From Enterobacteriaceae bacterium UBA2655 (lineage in GTDB: Bacteria; Pseudomonadota; Gammaproteobacteria; Enterobacterales; Enterobacteriaceae), in contig DENB01000038.1 in NCBI GenBank assembly GCA_002359495.1, positions 1 to 64,000 on the forward strand: a DNA stretch of 64,000 nt, given 5' to 3'. A program made the translations under genes and the position numbers. The stretch's first letter is position 1, and the number at the start of each line of letters is the position of its first letter. Under the pieces are notes generated by a model. That model was not told where the DNA came from, ran no database searches, and was given only the letters and a program-made list of their open reading frames with translations. Below, piece by piece: positions 37,342 to 45,100 of this stretch.

Positions 37342-37671
37342 GTGAGCGAAGACAAAAAAGTTGAGTTCAGTACCAGTGATGTACTGAATGCGCTGCTGCA
37401 TCGCGGACAGAACATGCAGCATTTAGCCACGCAGGAAAGCGTGGATAACCTGCGGCGTGAAAGCGAAGCAAATTTTAATCAGGTTAACAGACGCTTCGAG
37501 CAAGTCGATAAGCGTTTTGAGCAAGTCGATAAGCGTTTCGAGCAGGTTGATAAACGTTTCGACAAAATTGAAAGCAAGCTGGACCGTTTGCAATGGTTTA
37601 TTGTTGCTGCGGCGCTCGCGCTTATTTTTAAGGATTATCTTTTTAACGCTGCCACAGCGCTTGCCCATTGA
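37342..37671 (+). CDS. Small membrane-anchored coiled-coil protein with tandem heptads
   Basis: 109 residues from GTG 37342 (GAGG six bases upstream); ATG 37330 is an alternative. The middle contains five consecutive seven-residue units NFNQVNR-RFEQVDK-RFEQVDK-RFEQVDK-RFDKIES, a perfect heptad coiled coil. It is followed by a single membrane helix (LQWFIVAAALALIFKDYLF). The architecture resembles DUF1640/Bdr-like tail-anchored coiled-coil proteins. The 21-base DNA repeats (37471-37575) could change copy number by slippage. The function is unknown. Confidence 0.75.
   Translation: MSEDKKVEFSTSDVLNALLHRGQNMQHLATQESVDNLRRESEANFNQVNRRFEQVDKRFEQVDKRFEQVDKRFDKIESKLDRLQWFIVAAALALIFKDYLFNAATALAH
37471..37575 (+). 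repeat. Tandem 21-bp repeats coding for heptads
   Basis: Five 21-base units at 37471, 37492, 37513, 37534 and 37555. The three central units differ by only a few bases, and the outer two are diverged. Unit length is a multiple of three, so gain or loss of a copy keeps the frame. Confidence 0.85.
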
Positions 37672-37874
37672 GTTGCTTTTAGCCTGATAACTCCGCCAAT
37701 CGTTTGATGTGCCGCTACGCATCCTGAAACGGTAGCCGTTTCGGCTTCCTGCCGCGTGCGGCGGCTGACAGAGCGATTCCACGCGAATTGTCGCAGGAAA
37801 GCCGCGCGGGTTGCAGATTAAGGTTGGGTTCGCCTGATAACAGGCGGGCCGCCTGACGGTAGCCCGCAGAAGGG
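37672..37874. other. Intergenic stretch with a GC-rich hairpin
   Basis: 203 bases between convergent genes. CAGGCG-GGC-CGCCTG (37841-37855) forms a small stem near the transporter stop codon. There is no good U-tract; it is a possible weak terminator. Confidence 0.4.
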
Positions 37875-39200
37875 TTATACCGGGCGCGCGTGCGACGCGG
37901 CGCGCTCGCGGTAGCGGCTCTTTTTAACGCGCGCCGGCGCCGTTTCCCGCGTTTTAAAGGCGCAGAGCATCGAGATCACCCCCAGCAGAGAGAACATCAC
38001 CGCCGGGCCGATCCAGCCTACCATGCCGTACACGCCAGTTGCGATAAAGGGCAACAGTCCCGCCACCAGCGAGGCGCCGTTATACCCTAGCGAAATACCT
38101 GAGGAGCGCACGTTAGCCGGGAACTGCTCGGAAAACCAGCTCGCCTCCACCGCAAAAATCGGATCGTGGCTAAAAAGCAGCGACATCGCCACCGCGACGA
38201 TCACCATCATGACCGCGCCGGTATTGATCAGCATAAACATCGGGATGCCGAACAGAATGGTGAAGATCGCGCCGATCAAAAAGATCGGCCTTCTTCCCCA
38301 TTTATCGCTCAGCGCGCCATACAGCAGATGGCTGCCGAGACCCAGCGCCGATCCGATCAGGGTTCCCCACAGCACATGCCGCGTATCGGTGATCTCCGCC
38401 AGCACCACATAGGAGAGCATAAAGCTGGTGGTGATGTAGTAGCCGCCGGTTTCCGCCAGGCGCAGGCCCATGATTTTCAGGATGGTTCGCCAGTCGCGGC
38501 GGATCGCTTCCAGCGCGGGCTGTTTGACGATCTGCCGATCCGCTTTGGCCTTTTCAAACTCGGGCGATTCCGCCACGCTCATACGGATAAAGATGCCGAT
38601 CGCCACCATCACGAAGGAGATCAGGAACGGCATGCGCCAGACCCAGTCGCCCGTGAACAACACTTCCGACAGCAGGAACGCGCCGTTCGCCAGCAGCAGG
38701 CCGAGCGGAATGCCCAGCTGCGGCACCGCGCCGAAAAAACCGCGCTTTTTCTCGGGCGCATGTTCGAAAGCCATCAGCACGGCGCCGCCCCACTCCGCGC
38801 CGAAGCCGATCCCTTGGATCATGCGTAGCAGGATCAACAGGATCGGCGCCAGCACGCCCGCCTGTTCATAGGTCGGCAGCGCGCCGATCAGCACCGTCGC
38901 GCCGCCCATCGCTAAAAGCGACCAGAACAGCACGGCTTTACGCCCATAGCGATCGCCGAAATGGCCGGCCAGATAGCCGCCCAGCGGACGCATCAGGAAA
39001 CCAACCGCCAGCGTGGCGAAGGCGGCGAGGATGCCGACGATCGGCTCTTTGGTGTGAAAGAAGATCTTGCCGAACCAGGCGGCCGCCGCAGTGCCGTAGA
39101 TAAAGAAGTCATAACTTTCGACCGCAGAGCCGATCATCGAGGCGAAGGAGACTTTGATCGGATTATCGCGAGAGGTTGCAGGTACAGTTGTAGAGTTCAT
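37875..39200 (-). CDS. MFS transporter, metabolite:H+ symporter (MHS) type
   Basis: 441 residues with twelve helices. The MHS hallmark at the first loop (SAVESYDFFIYGTAAA) and RPLGGYLAGHFGDRYGRKAVL between helices 2 and 3 are clear. The group includes ShiA and citrate/proline symporters. It is the last gene of a minus-strand operon with a dehydrogenase and split transketolase, and probably imports the sugar acid or other compound they degrade (inference). Confidence 0.88.
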   Translation of the reverse strand: MNSTTVPATSRDNPIKVSFASMIGSAVESYDFFIYGTAAAAWFGKIFFHTKEPIVGILAAFATLAVGFLMRPLGGYLAGHFGDRYGRKAVLFWSLLAMGGATVLIGALPTYEQAGVLAPILLILLRMIQGIGFGAEWGGAVLMAFEHAPEKKRGFFGAVPQLGIPLGLLLANGAFLLSEVLFTGDWVWRMPFLISFVMVAIGIFIRMSVAESPEFEKAKADRQIVKQPALEAIRRDWRTILKIMGLRLAETGGYYITTSFMLSYVVLAEITDTRHVLWGTLIGSALGLGSHLLYGALSDKWGRRPIFLIGAIFTILFGIPMFMLINTGAVMMVIVAVAMSLLFSHDPIFAVEASWFSEQFPANVRSSGISLGYNGASLVAGLLPFIATGVYGMVGWIGPAVMFSLLGVISMLCAFKTRETAPARVKKSRYRERAASHARPV

Positions 39201-39248
39201 CTCTTACCCCGGTGTCATTTTATAATCGGGTAGCCAGAGCGCGGGCGT

Positions 39249-40109
39249 TCAGTCGCTATCGACCTGCCGCCAGGTTTCGATCACTTGGCTGTCGTCACGT
39301 AATCCCAGGCCTGCGTCAGCCGCAGCCTGATATCGGGAATGGGCGACCTGTAAAAGCGGCACTTCCGCATGGCAGGCCGCCGCCGCTGCCGCCACCAGAC
39401 CGCTGTCTTTAACGAAAATATTAATGGCGCTGGAGACCTCCACCTCAGTGCTTTGCAACATGCGCGGGCCGCGATCGGAGAGCATCCAGGAGCCTGCCGC
39501 GCCTTTTTCCACCAGCGCCAGCACCGCCGCCGGATCCAGCCCTAACGCGCGCGCCAGGCTGAGCGCCTCGGCCGCCGCCACGATATGCACCGAGCACAGA
39601 TGCTGGTTAATGACCTTAATGCCCTGCCCGTCGCCCGGCTGGCTGCCGACCCGGGCCGGCGTTCCCATTGCGTTTAATACCGGCTCGACAAAGTCGAGCT
39701 CTGCGGCTTCGCCGGCGGCGAAAATAACCAATTCTCCGGTGCTGGCGCGCGCCGTGCCGCCGGTTACCGGCGCGTCAATCACCTTCGCGCCGGCGGCATG
39801 CAGCGCGGCGGCCGCTTCGCGCACCGCTTCCGGCCCGACGGTAGACATAATGATCCAACGCTGTCCCGCGACCTGCGGCAGCGCCTGCTCCACCAGCGCG
39901 TGCAGCTGCTGAGACGTCGCCACCATCACCACTACCGCGTCAGCGGCCGACGCCCGGCGGACATCGTCGACCGCCTCGATGCCTGCCGCCTGCGCCCGCT
40001 GGCGCGAGCCTTCCGACACGTCCACGCCCAGTACCTGATGGCCTGCCTGCTGAATCTGACGCGCCATGGGCAAACCGATGGCGCCGACGCCGACAAAAAC
40101 GACTTTCAT
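39249..40109 (-). CDS. Beta-hydroxyacid dehydrogenase (6PGDH/HIBADH family, L-threonate-dehydrogenase-like)
   Basis: 286 residues from ATG 40109, chosen because the AGGAG site lies inside the longer frame. NAD(P) loop VFVGVGAIGLPMARQIQ, substrate loop PVTGGTARASTGELVIFAAG, and the catalytic lysine in GIKVINQHLCSVHIVAAAEAL. The last motif and EKGAAGSWMLSDRGPRML resemble L-threonate and related dehydrogenases more than GarR. It oxidises a 2- or 3-hydroxy acid whose identity is not readable. It lies 21 bases after the transketolase C subunit gene. Confidence 0.85.
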   Translation of the reverse strand: MKVVFVGVGAIGLPMARQIQQAGHQVLGVDVSEGSRQRAQAAGIEAVDDVRRASAADAVVVMVATSQQLHALVEQALPQVAGQRWIIMSTVGPEAVREAAAALHAAGAKVIDAPVTGGTARASTGELVIFAAGEAAELDFVEPVLNAMGTPARVGSQPGDGQGIKVINQHLCSVHIVAAAEALSLARALGLDPAAVLALVEKGAAGSWMLSDRGPRMLQSTEVEVSSAINIFVKDSGLVAAAAAACHAEVPLLQVAHSRYQAAADAGLGLRDDSQVIETWRQVDSD

Positions 40110-40130
40110 GCTGTGACTCCTCATTTGTCA

Positions 40131-41135
40131 TCAGGTCAGCCAGCGCTTGATCGCGGCGACCATCGATTCGGTGGAAATGCCGTAGCGATCGTGCAGGGTC
40201 GGCAGCGCGCCGGCGGCAAGAAATTCATCGGGCAGCGCAATCTGCCGGAACGCCGGGCAGATCTGCGCGCGCAGTAAAGTGGTCGCGACTGCTTCTCCCA
40301 AACCGCCGACGGCGCTGTGGTTTTCCGCCACGACCACCAGCCGACCGGGACGACCGCAGTGCTGGATAAGGGCGGCCTCGTCCAGCGGCTTGATGGTGGG
40401 AACATGCAGCACCGCGACATCGACGTTTTCGCCCGCCAGCACTTTGGCGCTCTCCAGCGCGCGCATGGTCATAATGCCGCTGGAGATCAACAGCACGTCG
40501 CGCCCGTCGCGCAGCAGCTTCGCTTTGCCCAGCTCAAACTGGTAATCATATTCATCCAGCACCAGCGGCACCTTGCCGCGCAGCAGCCGCATATAGACCG
40601 GCCCCTGATGCGCCGCGATCGCCGCTACCGCCTGTTCGGTATCGAGCGCATCGCAGGGATCGACGATAGTAAGGCCCGGAATGCCGCGCATCAGCGCGAT
40701 ATCTTCCGTTGCCTGATGGCTGGGGCCGTAGCCGGTGGTTAAGCCCGGCAACGCGGCGCAAATCTTGACGTTCAGATTCTCCTCCGCGATGACCTGATGA
40801 ATAAAGTCATAGGCGCGACGCGTGGCGAAAACCGCATAGGTAGTGGCGAAGGGCATCATTCCCTCTTTCGCCATGCCGCCTGCCGCGCCCATCAGCAGCT
40901 GTTCCGCCATTCCCATCTGAAAATGACGTTCCGGGTAAGCCTGGCCGAAGATATGCAGGTCGGTATATTTCGAGAGATCGGCGGTCATGCCGACGATTTC
41001 AGGGCGTTTCGCCGCTTCTTTTACTAACGCATGGCCAAACGGCGCCGCCACGGTTTTTTGCCCTTCCGCCGCGATCGAGGCGATCATCGCAGAGGTGGTC
41101 AGGCGCGGTTTTTTGGCGCTGGTTAAGGTCGTCAT
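40131..41135 (-). CDS. Transketolase, C-terminal subunit
   Basis: 334 residues from ATG 41135. It corresponds to the pyrimidine-binding and C-terminal domains of a split transketolase: FGHALVKEAAKRPEIVGMTADLSKYTD, the catalytic glutamate region FQMGMAEQLLMGAAGGMAKEG, PFATTYAVFATRRAYDFI, and SHQATEDIALMRGIPGLT. It needs a separate N-terminal (thiamine-diphosphate-binding) subunit. That gene ends here by a four-base ATGA overlap but has been cut off by the prophage. Alone this subunit should have no transketolase activity. Confidence 0.92.
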   Translation of the reverse strand: MTTLTSAKKPRLTTSAMIASIAAEGQKTVAAPFGHALVKEAAKRPEIVGMTADLSKYTDLHIFGQAYPERHFQMGMAEQLLMGAAGGMAKEGMMPFATTYAVFATRRAYDFIHQVIAEENLNVKICAALPGLTTGYGPSHQATEDIALMRGIPGLTIVDPCDALDTEQAVAAIAAHQGPVYMRLLRGKVPLVLDEYDYQFELGKAKLLRDGRDVLLISSGIMTMRALESAKVLAGENVDVAVLHVPTIKPLDEAALIQHCGRPGRLVVVAENHSAVGGLGEAVATTLLRAQICPAFRQIALPDEFLAAGALPTLHDRYGISTESMVAAIKRWLT

Positions 41136-41240
41136 GTCCGGTTCTCCTCTGCCTGGTCCAGAATAGCGATAGTCTGCTGCCATTCGTCAGCATCCACACG
41201 AATAAAGTGATTTTTTTCACGCGCCTCGAGGAAGGGGACG
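41132..41240 (-). pseudogene. Transketolase N-terminal subunit, 3' fragment cut by the prophage
   Basis: The minus frame ending TGA at 41132-41134 reads VPFLEAREKNHFIRVDADEW and on to ILDQAEENRT, the standard C-terminus of split-transketolase N subunits. It has no start codon: homology ends at about 41240, where the Mu-like prophage terminus begins. Only about 35 codons out of an expected 280 remain; the rest should lie beyond the other end of the prophage outside this window. Confidence 0.85.
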
Positions 41241-41267
41241 TGTAGCCGCGAAAATTGTTTGATACTG

Positions 41268-41328
41268 ATTTGAAGGGTATTTGATTCACGGTGATACCCC
41301 TCCAGCGCATATCAAATACCTTTCAAAC
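41268..41328. repeat. Inverted 18-bp repeats at the prophage right terminus (candidate transposase sites)
   Basis: ATTTGAAGGGTATTTGAT (41268-41285) and ATCAAATACCTTTCAAAC (41311-41328) are inverted copies matching at 16 of 18 positions, 28-88 bases from the inferred phage end. Mu-type ends carry several transposase-binding sites in this zone; these are the obvious candidates. Confidence 0.6.
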
Positions 41329-41409
41329 AAACGCAGTTTTCAACCGATAAAAACACTTCTAATCTTCTATATTTCCTTCCACTGGACTGTCCGATCCCGT
41401 CGAGTTAGT

Positions 41410-41433
41410 GTGCGTCGCACTACAGGCCTGTAG
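41410..41433. promoter_or_regulatory. Abutting palindromes ahead of the small plus-strand phage gene
   Basis: GTGCGTCGCAC (41410-41420) and CTACAGGCCTGTAG (41420-41433) are both perfect palindromes sharing one base, 30 bases before the ATG at 41463. They look like operator half-site arrays or a hairpin in the leader. Confidence 0.45.
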
Positions 41434-41462
41434 ATTTCTTAGTCGCTTAGAAAGAATTGAAC

Positions 41463-41699
41463 ATGAATTTTTATCAGCTCCGCCAGACTATGGCTGACGA
41501 TGCGTATGACGTTATCTCAGCTTTCGATCAGACGGCCTCACTGAGCCTAAAGGCCATCGCCTACGTAACTGGACAACGTGAACACGCCACCCGCTTTATA
41601 CTTGAGCAAATGGCGGTGTTTAATGTAGCCGTCGAAAATAACGGCCTGTGGTGCCTTACAGAAGGGTTTAAAGTCTCGATACATCAATCTCAAGGCTGA
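41463..41699 (+). CDS. Small plus-strand prophage protein, possible winged-helix regulator
   Basis: 78 residues from ATG 41463 (an in-frame TTG lies six bases earlier). MADDAYDVISAFDQTASLSLKAIAYVTGQREHATRFILEQMAVFNV has the helix pattern of a winged-helix DNA-binding domain, and NNGLWCLTEGF could be the wing. No named family is recognised. It is transcribed against the late genes at the extreme right end and its last 32 bases overlap the methylase gene's end. Twin palindromes precede it. Confidence 0.6.
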   Translation: MNFYQLRQTMADDAYDVISAFDQTASLSLKAIAYVTGQREHATRFILEQMAVFNVAVENNGLWCLTEGFKVSIHQSQG

Positions 41700-42450
41700 A
41701 GTTGCATATAACCAACTCAGACGCCTTATGGCCGTTATTACTGCCTACTGAGTACGTTGTATTAACCGCCATCATCTCCAGCCCTTCAAACACCCGGCGC
41801 ATGTCCGGGTGATCGTTAACTGAGATAATCATCTTCCCCTGGCATTTTCGTGCCAGTTCCGCCATCGCAGTATACTCTTCAAGCCCGAACGGTACGCCGT
41901 AACCTTGCGTTTGCCAGTACGGCGGGTCAACGTAAAACAGCGTGTCTGGCCTGTCGTAACGGGTTATGCACGTTTTCCAGTCCAGGTGCTCTATTGTTAC
42001 CCGGTTCAGGCGCAGCCAGGCCTCTGAGAGCGTTTCTTCAAGCCGTAGCAGGTTTAACTTCGAGGGGCCTGTAGCACTAGTGCCAAATGTTCGTCCCTCG
42101 GCCCTGGCCCCAAAAGATAATTTCTGTAGATAATAAAATCTGGCTGCCCGCTGTATATCAGTCAGCGTTTCAGGGGGAGTATCCTTGAGCCATTGGAATA
42201 TTTCTCGGCTGGTTAAAGCCCATTTAAACTGTTTTATAAACTCTTCCGGATGATTCTGGATCACCCGGTAAAGGTTAACGATATCTCTATTGATATCGTT
42301 CAGCACCTCAGCTCTTGAAGCTTCCTTCATGAAAAAAAGCGCGGCACCACCACAGAACGGCTCAACATAGCAGGTATGCGCGGGGAACATGGGTAAGAGG
42401 TGTTTAGCCAGTTTTCGTTTTCCCCCAACCCAAGGAATGACAGTATTCAT
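41668..42450 (-). CDS. D12-class N6-adenine DNA methyltransferase (Dam type), phage-encoded
   Basis: 260 residues. Motif X/I region VIPWVGGKRKLAKHLLP and YVEPFCGGAALFF binds S-adenosylmethionine; the catalytic motif IV is DPPYW (about residue 175). Family members methylate adenine in GATC or related sites. It lies at the right end, where Mu carries its mom DNA-modification gene, and probably protects phage DNA from restriction or tunes regulation. Three GATC sites cluster in front of it. The recognition sequence is inferred, not shown. Confidence 0.88.
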   Translation of the reverse strand: MNTVIPWVGGKRKLAKHLLPMFPAHTCYVEPFCGGAALFFMKEASRAEVLNDINRDIVNLYRVIQNHPEEFIKQFKWALTSREIFQWLKDTPPETLTDIQRAARFYYLQKLSFGARAEGRTFGTSATGPSKLNLLRLEETLSEAWLRLNRVTIEHLDWKTCITRYDRPDTLFYVDPPYWQTQGYGVPFGLEEYTAMAELARKCQGKMIISVNDHPDMRRVFEGLEMMAVNTTYSVGSNNGHKASELVICNFSLEIDVSRL

Positions 42451-42473
42451 CGTATTTTATACCCTTCGTTATT

Positions 42474-42509
42474 GATCTGTATTTTCGATCAATCGAATGT
42501 GATTGATCG
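42474..42509. promoter_or_regulatory. GATC cluster and palindrome upstream of the phage methylase
   Basis: GATC occurs at 42474-42477, 42487-42490 and 42505-42508. The last two lie inside a perfect 9-bp inverted repeat CGATCAATC/GATTGATCG (42486-42494 and 42501-42509). The cluster is 24-59 bases ahead of the methylase start codon, so methylation state could control the gene's own promoter. Confidence 0.6.
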
Positions 42510-42698
42510 GTCTAATCAATATTAGAAAGGGCTAAAAACAGGATAAAGCCTCATGTCTGTAGCAGTTAATTTAATGTACATGAAGCTCGTAACAAAGTAG
42601 TTGAAATTGTTGTTTATTTATCTGCTAAAGATTGTAGTATACGTGAATATAACAGGATGAAAATTTATTAGTATGATAATTATTTCCAAGGATTACAG

Positions 42699-43523
42699 AT
42701 GATTTACGATTGTTTTTTGTACTATGATGAAGATATGTTACTTGAACTTCGGCTAAATATGCTTTCACAACACGTTGATAAATTTGTAATAGTTGAATCT
42801 ACCCATTCTTTTACCGGGAAACCAAAGCCTTTAAATTTTAATAAGGAAAAGTTTTCAAATTTTCAGGATAAGATTATATATATTGTCTTCGATAAAGAAC
42901 CAGTCGGTGACCCTTGGAAAAACGAAGCTGATACTCGCAATGCTATTATGCAAGGTCTGGCGTCAGCTTCTGATGACGATCTTATCTTTATTTCTGACGT
43001 GGATGAAATTTATACCCCTTCTGTTATTAGTCGTGTTAATCCACGGCGTCTTTGTACTGTGCTCTATCAAAATTTCTATAATTACCAGTTTAATTTACAG
43101 GTTTTTAACAAGGACGGTACTCCACGCCTCTGCAAGCTTCCAAAGGCTGTCAGCTTTAAGGCATTACGAACGTTTTTCAATGGTGAGCCTGAGACATTGC
43201 GAAATGTTAAGCGCTCACCAATCAAACAAAACTGGTTCAAGTGGAACTGGTTAAAACTTAATACACATGTCATAACGGATGCTGGCTGGCATTTTTCCTG
43301 GATTATGACTCCTGATCGGATATCAGAAAAAATGTCTACGATCTCTCATACTGAATATGATACGCCTGAATTCAATAACCCTGAGCACATTATGAATGCG
43401 CTCAGTAATGCCGAGGATATTTGGGGTAGGGACAGAAATCTAGTTAAGCAGGCTTTAACCAAGCCCACTTTCCCAGATTATCTTGTAGACAATAAAGAGC
43501 AGTACAAAAATTTTATCGTTTAA
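42699..43523 (+). CDS. Glycosyltransferase family 17-like protein, prophage cargo
   Basis: 274 residues. The start MIYDCFLYYDEDMLLELRLN, VDKFVIVESTHSFTGKPKPL and the DxD-like ISDVDEI are strong GT17 features (beta-1,4-N-acetylglucosaminyltransferase type). It is very AT-rich compared with the surrounding phage genes, lies on the opposite strand with AAGGA upstream, and its end overlaps the fibre-assembly gene by four bases. It is probably a lysogenic-conversion gene that alters surface sugars; the acceptor is unknown. Confidence 0.85.
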   Translation: MIYDCFLYYDEDMLLELRLNMLSQHVDKFVIVESTHSFTGKPKPLNFNKEKFSNFQDKIIYIVFDKEPVGDPWKNEADTRNAIMQGLASASDDDLIFISDVDEIYTPSVISRVNPRRLCTVLYQNFYNYQFNLQVFNKDGTPRLCKLPKAVSFKALRTFFNGEPETLRNVKRSPIKQNWFKWNWLKLNTHVITDAGWHFSWIMTPDRISEKMSTISHTEYDTPEFNNPEHIMNALSNAEDIWGRDRNLVKQALTKPTFPDYLVDNKEQYKNFIV

Positions 43524-44026
43524 TCCGCAGGTCGATCCGGCCAGACGATGTCTGGAGCTTTTTCCACATCGACGCGGTTTAGCAGCACTGTGTACTTTTT
43601 CCATGCTGTTAGCCGCGTTTTTTCTTCATCTGTTGCCATGCCGAGATCTACAGCGTTTTGTAATGGCGCTATTTCATTATTCGCCGTATTGATTAACTCC
43701 GCTTTGGTTCTTTGGGCCAGCTCAGATGCGTCTGGGCGGATGTCGCAATATACACCATTAGTGTAAGTAAAGTTGCCGATAACATCTTCTGGTACAGTAG
43801 CTGGGTCAACCTCATACACCGTATGGTTTTCTATCATCGTCATTCTAGTGACATCCTCTTCAAAAGCGCATACTAAGCCAGCAGGATTGACAGAAATTGC
43901 CGCAGACCAGTTTTTTCTTGTTTCGTACCAGTCTCGGCCCTTTTTATCCTGAAAAAATAGATAATTCAATACGGAACCTTCTATTGGTTCTTTTTTATAC
44001 AGTTTTACATTCGAGAAAATATCCAT
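43520..44026 (-). CDS. Tail fibre assembly protein
   Basis: 168 residues of the Caudovirales tail-fibre-assembly family (Mu gpU, P2 gpG type). The C-terminal part ELAQRTKAELINTANNEIAP, then TDEEKTRLTAWKKYTVLLNRVD and APDIVWPDRP is the conserved chaperone domain. It lies directly after the fibre gene with a three-base gap and is needed to fold or attach that fibre. Confidence 0.9.
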   Translation of the reverse strand: MDIFSNVKLYKKEPIEGSVLNYLFFQDKKGRDWYETRKNWSAAISVNPAGLVCAFEEDVTRMTMIENHTVYEVDPATVPEDVIGNFTYTNGVYCDIRPDASELAQRTKAELINTANNEIAPLQNAVDLGMATDEEKTRLTAWKKYTVLLNRVDVEKAPDIVWPDRPAD

Positions 44027-44029
44027 AAT

Positions 44030-45100
44030 TTAATCACCTATCTCCCACCATCCACCTGTTTTATTCATTAATTGAAATCGCCTGAAATAAACACCCATTC
44101 CACGACCGTCTTTTACGTTAGTATCAATACCTGTCAGGAAGCAACCTGCTGGACTTTCCCATGTCATGCCCTGACCTGTACCCGACCCTGCCTGGTATTG
44201 TTGGCCACCACGACGGGCGCTATAAACGGCATTGTTCCAGTTGCTGGCAAGAAAATTACTGAGAAATCCTCCCCATACTGAGCCATATATATTTCCATCT
44301 GTCTCAAGGCGTCCAGTTCCATTTCCCGCCTGGACATTTCCACCAGCAAGAAGACTTAAACCCGCTGTTACATTTCCACCCGCGCGAAAGTGATGATTTG
44401 TGGATAAGTCCCCAGTAGAAGCATTGGCAGTCAATGGACGTAGACTATTATATCCCCCCTTTGCATCACCTTTATTAGTGAACATGAGGTATGCATTGCT
44501 TCCGTCGAAACGCCAGAATGCGCCTGTAGAATCAGAGACAATCCTGAAATTATTTACCACCTCCGACCATATCTCACCATTGACTTTACCGCCCGTGACA
44601 GGATAGGCCCCACACTGACTGGCAGTAGGAGGGTTATTTTTATAAAAAATATCCCCAAGAGCAGTATTATCCACCTGCGCGATCAGTTTTGCCCCATTCC
44701 ACCCGACATAGAGCTTATTTGTTTTCATCTCTGTGCCACCACCTTGCTGTATGGCACTGTAGTTACCTACCTTGTCCAGACTCAGTGCTTCCTTTGCAGC
44801 GTTCTTATCATTTAAATCAGAAAGATTTTTATCTTTCTGAAGTACGCCATCGATACGCGGGTCTTCATTCCCCAAAAACAGCGCCTTCAGCGCCGTAATC
44901 AACTGGTTATTCTTCGACGAATCAAGCTTCATTTTTGCTTCAGCCAGAATATTTTTATTCTCTGTCTGAATATCAATAATGCCGCCCTGAAGCGCATTCA
45001 TGATTTTGGCGTAAACGATGGTGCCTTCCGCGCCGGTTGACGGGTCGCCATCGTGAAATAATCCATCGTCGGTATCGACCGGCTCGATAATATCTTTCAT
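44030..45100 (-). CDS. Tail fibre protein (Mu gpS-like)
   Basis: 356 residues. The N-terminus MKDIIEPVDTDDGLFHDGDP, then EGTIVYAKIMNALQGGI is the conserved baseplate-attachment part. Glycine/asparagine-rich repeats follow (GGNVTAGLSLLAGGNVQAGNG), and the C-terminus VYFRRFQLMNKTGGWWEIGD is the receptor-binding tip. It is shorter than Mu gpS (about 500). There is no second fibre set in inverse orientation and no Gin-type invertase near it. Its start overlaps the gp48 stop by one base. Confidence 0.88.
   Translation of the reverse strand: MKDIIEPVDTDDGLFHDGDPSTGAEGTIVYAKIMNALQGGIIDIQTENKNILAEAKMKLDSSKNNQLITALKALFLGNEDPRIDGVLQKDKNLSDLNDKNAAKEALSLDKVGNYSAIQQGGGTEMKTNKLYVGWNGAKLIAQVDNTALGDIFYKNNPPTASQCGAYPVTGGKVNGEIWSEVVNNFRIVSDSTGAFWRFDGSNAYLMFTNKGDAKGGYNSLRPLTANASTGDLSTNHHFRAGGNVTAGLSLLAGGNVQAGNGTGRLETDGNIYGSVWGGFLSNFLASNWNNAVYSARRGGQQYQAGSGTGQGMTWESPAGCFLTGIDTNVKDGRGMGVYFRRFQLMNKTGGWWEIGD

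Noticed and set aside
37471-37575. Tandem 21-bp units as a possible CRISPR array
   Set aside because: Units abut with no spacers, are in frame and code for heptads.
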